Positions 57,608 to 59,742 of a stretch of DNA of 59,742 nucleotides are shown in pieces. Each line of letters starts with the position of its first letter. The stretch's first letter is position 1. The DNA comes from an uncultured Pelagibacteraceae bacterium. Lineage in GTDB: Bacteria > Pseudomonadota > Alphaproteobacteria > Pelagibacterales > Pelagibacteraceae. Made by a program: the position numbers and the translations under genes. Under the pieces are notes generated by a model. It was not told the origin of the DNA, searched no databases, and saw nothing but the letters and a program-made list of their open reading frames with translations. The DNA lies in NCBI GenBank assembly GCA_902561075.1, contig CACEOC010000004.1, positions 1-59,742 of the forward strand, read 5' to 3'.

Positions 57608-58545
57608 TATTCACAAAAAAGTTTTAAACATGCCATCCTAACAGCAACTCCGAGTTCTACTTGTTCTTTAATTACACTTTTATTGATATCATCCGCTAAT
57701 TTTGTATCAATTTCTATTCCTCTATTCATAGGTCCTGGATGCATTATTAAAGCATCCTCTTTAGCAAAACTTAATTTATCTGGTGTTAGACCGTAGTATT
57801 CATAATATTCTCTATTGGAAGATAAAAATGAACTTGTCATTCTCTCATTTTGCAATCTAAGCATCATAACTATATCACAATCCTTTACACCTTTTTTCAT
57901 ATCAGTAAATTTATTTACTCCAAGTTTATCTATATCTTTAGGCATTAAATTTGAAGGAGCTACGATATTTACCTCTGCACCTAACATGTTAAGTAAATAT
58001 ATATTAGATCTAGCTACCCTAGAGTGAAGAATGTCACCACAAATTGCAATTCTTAAACCTTGAATTTTTTTCTTTCTGTCTATTATAGTCAAAGCATCTA
58101 AAAGTGCTTGAGTAGGGTGTTCTCTACGTCCATCTCCGGCATTTAAAACAGCACAATTTACTTTTTGTGATAATAAATTACATGCACCAGAATCTTGATG
58201 TCTAATTACAATTATATCAGGATGCATTGCATTAAGAGTCATTGCTGTATCTATAAGTGTTTCACCTTTTTTAATTGCAGAATTTGTGATATTCATTGAC
58301 ATCACATCTGCACCTAGTCTTTTACCTGCTAATTCAAAAGAGCTTTGTGTTCTTGTAGAAGGTTCAAAAAATAAATTAATCTGGGTCTTTCCTCTCAAAA
58401 TATCAATTTTTTTATTCTTACTTTTGTTAAGAGTTATAAATGTCTTTGACTCTTCTAATATTACATTGATATCATTGATCGATAAGTCTTGGATTCCTAA
58501 TAAGTGTTTTTGAGAAATTTTAATAGCTTTTTTTGAAGATGCCAT
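57607..58545 (-). CDS. pyrB: Aspartate carbamoyltransferase catalytic chain
   Basis: A 312-residue PyrB for the first committed step of pyrimidine synthesis. The carbamoyl-phosphate loop is [23 protein letters not shown], then [12 protein letters not shown] and LRLQNERM. I chose the ATG at 58545 ([17 protein letters not shown]); the in-frame ATG at 58584 adds 13 residues not seen in the family. It is coupled to the pyrC-like gene downstream. Confidence 0.94.
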   Translation of the reverse strand: MASSKKAIKISQKHLLGIQDLSINDINVILEESKTFITLNKSKNKKIDILRGKTQINLFFEPSTRTQSSFELAGKRLGADVMSMNITNSAIKKGETLIDTAMTLNAMHPDIIVIRHQDSGACNLLSQKVNCAVLNAGDGRREHPTQALLDALTIIDRKKKIQGLRIAICGDILHSRVARSNIYLLNMLGAEVNIVAPSNLMPKDIDKLGVNKFTDMKKGVKDCDIVMMLRLQNERMTSSFLSSNREYYEYYGLTPDKLSFAKEDALIMHPGPMNRGIEIDTKLADDINKSVIKEQVELGVAVRMACLKLFCE

Positions 58546-58587
58546 TAAAACAAACTCTATAGCTTCAATATGAATTAAGTGCAAGTG

Positions 58588-59043
58588 TTAATTATTTAAG
58601 AAATCGATAGCTCCTTGAAGTATAAATGCAGCTGCTTTTTCGTCTATATTTTTTTTTCTATGTGGAAATTTAATGTCCAAATTACTCGATAAATTAAAAG
58701 CACCTGAGGTTGATAGCCTTTCATCCCACATAGCAATCATTACATTAAGCTCTCTACCAATAATTTTGGCCTTATCATTGATAGATTGTGCACTTTTTCC
58801 AAATGAACCATCCATGTTTATTGGATTTCCAACTATAATAGCGAATATATCATTTTCTTTGATTATAACTTTTAATTCACTTAACAAATAATCCATATTT
58901 CTATACTCAATTGTTTTAAATGGAGTAGCAATTTTTCTTTCATCATCACAAATTGCAACACCTATACGTTTTGATCCTAAATCTAATCCTATTAATCTAG
59001 CCTTATCTGCTAATTTGTCTTTAAGTTCATCCAAAGTGACCAT
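58588..59043 (-). CDS. ruvX: Holliday junction resolvase-like RuvX (YqgF)
   Basis: A 151-residue RNase H-fold protein with the N-terminal metal site IGLDLGSKRIGVAICDD, the VGNPINMDGSFG block and the C-terminal DERLSTSGAF motif. YqgF proteins act in rRNA end maturation and possibly recombination. It is placed between pyrB (same strand) and the divergent gatC. Confidence 0.9.
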   Translation of the reverse strand: MVTLDELKDKLADKARLIGLDLGSKRIGVAICDDERKIATPFKTIEYRNMDYLLSELKVIIKENDIFAIIVGNPINMDGSFGKSAQSINDKAKIIGRELNVMIAMWDERLSTSGAFNLSSNLDIKFPHRKKNIDEKAAAFILQGAIDFLNN

Positions 59044-59088
59044 ATTGTATTTTTTAGATTAAGTGATAGTTTTTAATATTCTTATCAT

Positions 59089-59376
59089 ATGACTATAGAT
59101 CTTAAAACAGTAAAGCACATTTCAAAATTATCAAGAATCTCCATAGAAGAGGAAAAAGCAAAAAAACTAAGTAATGATCTTAACTCAATATTTGAATTTA
59201 TAGAAAAATTAAATGAGTTAGATACAAGCAAAACTGAACCTTTAACGTCAATAGCTGAGACGACTTTAAAATTAAGAAAAGATAAAATTGAATCTAAAAA
59301 TATTAGAGAAGATATTCTTAAAAACTCACCTGATAAAAATAAAGATTTTTTTGTAGTACCTAAGGTGGTTGAATAA
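59089..59376 (+). CDS. gatC: Asp-tRNA(Asn)/Glu-tRNA(Gln) amidotransferase subunit C
   Basis: A 95-residue GatC that stabilises GatA in the tRNA-dependent amidotransferase. It starts MTIDLKTVKHISKLSRI and has LNSIFEFIEKLNELDTSKTEP, a helix that wraps GatA, and ends FFVVPKVVE. The last base of its stop is the first of gatA. Its presence suggests that Gln- and/or Asn-tRNA is made by transamidation. Confidence 0.94.
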   Translation: MTIDLKTVKHISKLSRISIEEEKAKKLSNDLNSIFEFIEKLNELDTSKTEPLTSIAETTLKLRKDKIESKNIREDILKNSPDKNKDFFVVPKVVE

Positions 59377-59636
59377 TGTCAGAAATAACAAATTTCAAAT
59401 TGTGTGATTTAGTAGATAAAATAAAAAAAAAAGAATTATCTTCAAAAGAAATAACAGAGGCTTTTATAAATAGATCTAAAAAATCTACTAAATTAAATTC
59501 ATATATTTCTGATAATTTTGATGATGCTATAAATCGTGCAATAGAGTTTGACTCAAAACCTAATCTTAATAAAAAAATCCCTGGTATTCCAATGGCTGTT
59601 AAAGACCTTTTTTGTACAAAAAATTTAAGAACCACC
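59376..59636 (+). CDS. gatA: Glutamyl-tRNA(Gln) amidotransferase subunit A, N-terminal part
   Basis: The first 87 codons of GatA are normal: the start [31 protein letters not shown] and the catalytic-lysine block [10 protein letters not shown] followed by LRTT. The family continues from here with a small-residue segment and about 70 more residues before the serine-rich amidase signature. Here the frame instead turns to unrelated residues and a stop at 59666. From about 59628 the sequence belongs to an inverted copy of a later part of the gene, so the frame is intact only to about 59636 and the gene is cut by a chimeric join. Confidence 0.85.
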
Positions 59637-59741
59637 TGTGTCAGTTCCGATTGTAGCAGGAGTTAATTTGGCTGCAAGTGCAGATGATGATCCTCCAGAT
59701 GACCCTCCAGGAACTAAATTTTCTGATATAGGGTTTTGAAC
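59628..59741 (-). other. gatA: Inverted fragment of gatA joined at microhomology (chimera)
   Basis: The minus strand of this stretch encodes [20 protein letters not shown], then [16 protein letters not shown]: the amidase signature of GatA with its two catalytic-triad serines. This segment should lie roughly 70-100 residues further along the plus-strand gene. The bases AGAACCACC (59628-59636) fit both the forward frame (R-T-T) and the complement of the inverted frame (G-G-S), so the join occurred at shared bases. Such inverted joins are typical of whole-genome amplification artefacts; a real inversion inside a conserved gene is improbable. Confidence 0.92.
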
Positions 59742-59742
59742 A

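Noticed and set aside
59637..59666. Apparent GatA C-terminus CVSSDCSRS and stop
   Set aside because: It arises from reading into an inverted gatA fragment after the chimeric join; it is not a natural truncation.

Overview
The window looks like chromosome of a SAR11-type (Pelagibacterales) alphaproteobacterium. The evidence is very A+T-rich DNA, tiny or negative intergenic gaps, AAA/ATT/TTA-heavy codon use, and an alphaproteobacterial order of the ribosomal-protein/RNA-polymerase superoperon with adk after secY. This taxonomic call is an inference from composition, gene order and family resemblance; no database was searched.

Layout. (1) 1-4061: a partial secreted PhoX-like (DUF839) protein on the minus strand, then a plus-strand olsB-olsA pair for ornithine-lipid synthesis. 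(2) 4131-16290: a probable 12-kb genomic island at tRNA-Leu(UAA). A 103-bp direct repeat (4131-4233 and 16141-16243, 99 of 103 identical) carries the tRNA promoter region plus the tRNA 5' half and stops in the anticodon loop. Only the right copy continues into a complete tRNA. The island holds a membrane/periplasm block (PrsW-type protease, a pentameric ligand-gated channel with a PDZ-like region, DUF805, a Tat-type flavin amine oxidase, a second channel). It then holds a set of tiny regulatory or relic genes, and a tightly coupled five-gene operon. That operon encodes two small proteins sharing a domain, a GHKL/MORC-like ATPase, a DNA methyltransferase and a small helical protein. No integrase is present.

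(3) 16205-19557: tRNA-Leu, nadK, tRNA-Thr (minus), rlmB (minus), tRNA-Tyr, tRNA-Gly, tuf and tRNA-Trp. (4) 19576-46554: secE-nusG-rplKAJL-rpoBC, then rpsL-rpsG-fusA, the S10, spc and alpha clusters through rplQ. It is one almost gapless run with recognisable promoters before rpsL and rpsM. rpmD is missing from between rpsE and rplO, and tuf is not next to fusA. (5) 46571-59376: housekeeping genes: an RluC-type pseudouridine synthase, lipB, mgtE, panC, galU, ugd, a RidA-family gene, a small secreted protein, topA, plsY, a pyrC-like gene lacking the HxH metal motif, pyrB, ruvX and gatC.

(6) The right edge is not natural chromosome. gatA runs normally to about 59636. It is then joined at a 9-base microhomology to an inverted piece of gatA itself, encoding on the minus strand the amidase signature that belongs further downstream in the same gene. 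This is the typical form of a multiple-displacement-amplification or assembly chimera and suggests a single-cell or similar source.

The most interesting biology is the island. The GHKL ATPase/methyltransferase operon has its own consensus-like promoter beside a perfect 11+11-bp palindrome and is a good candidate for an undescribed or little-described DNA-modification or defence module. The two-channel/amine-oxidase block may be an amine-sensing or amine-using module.
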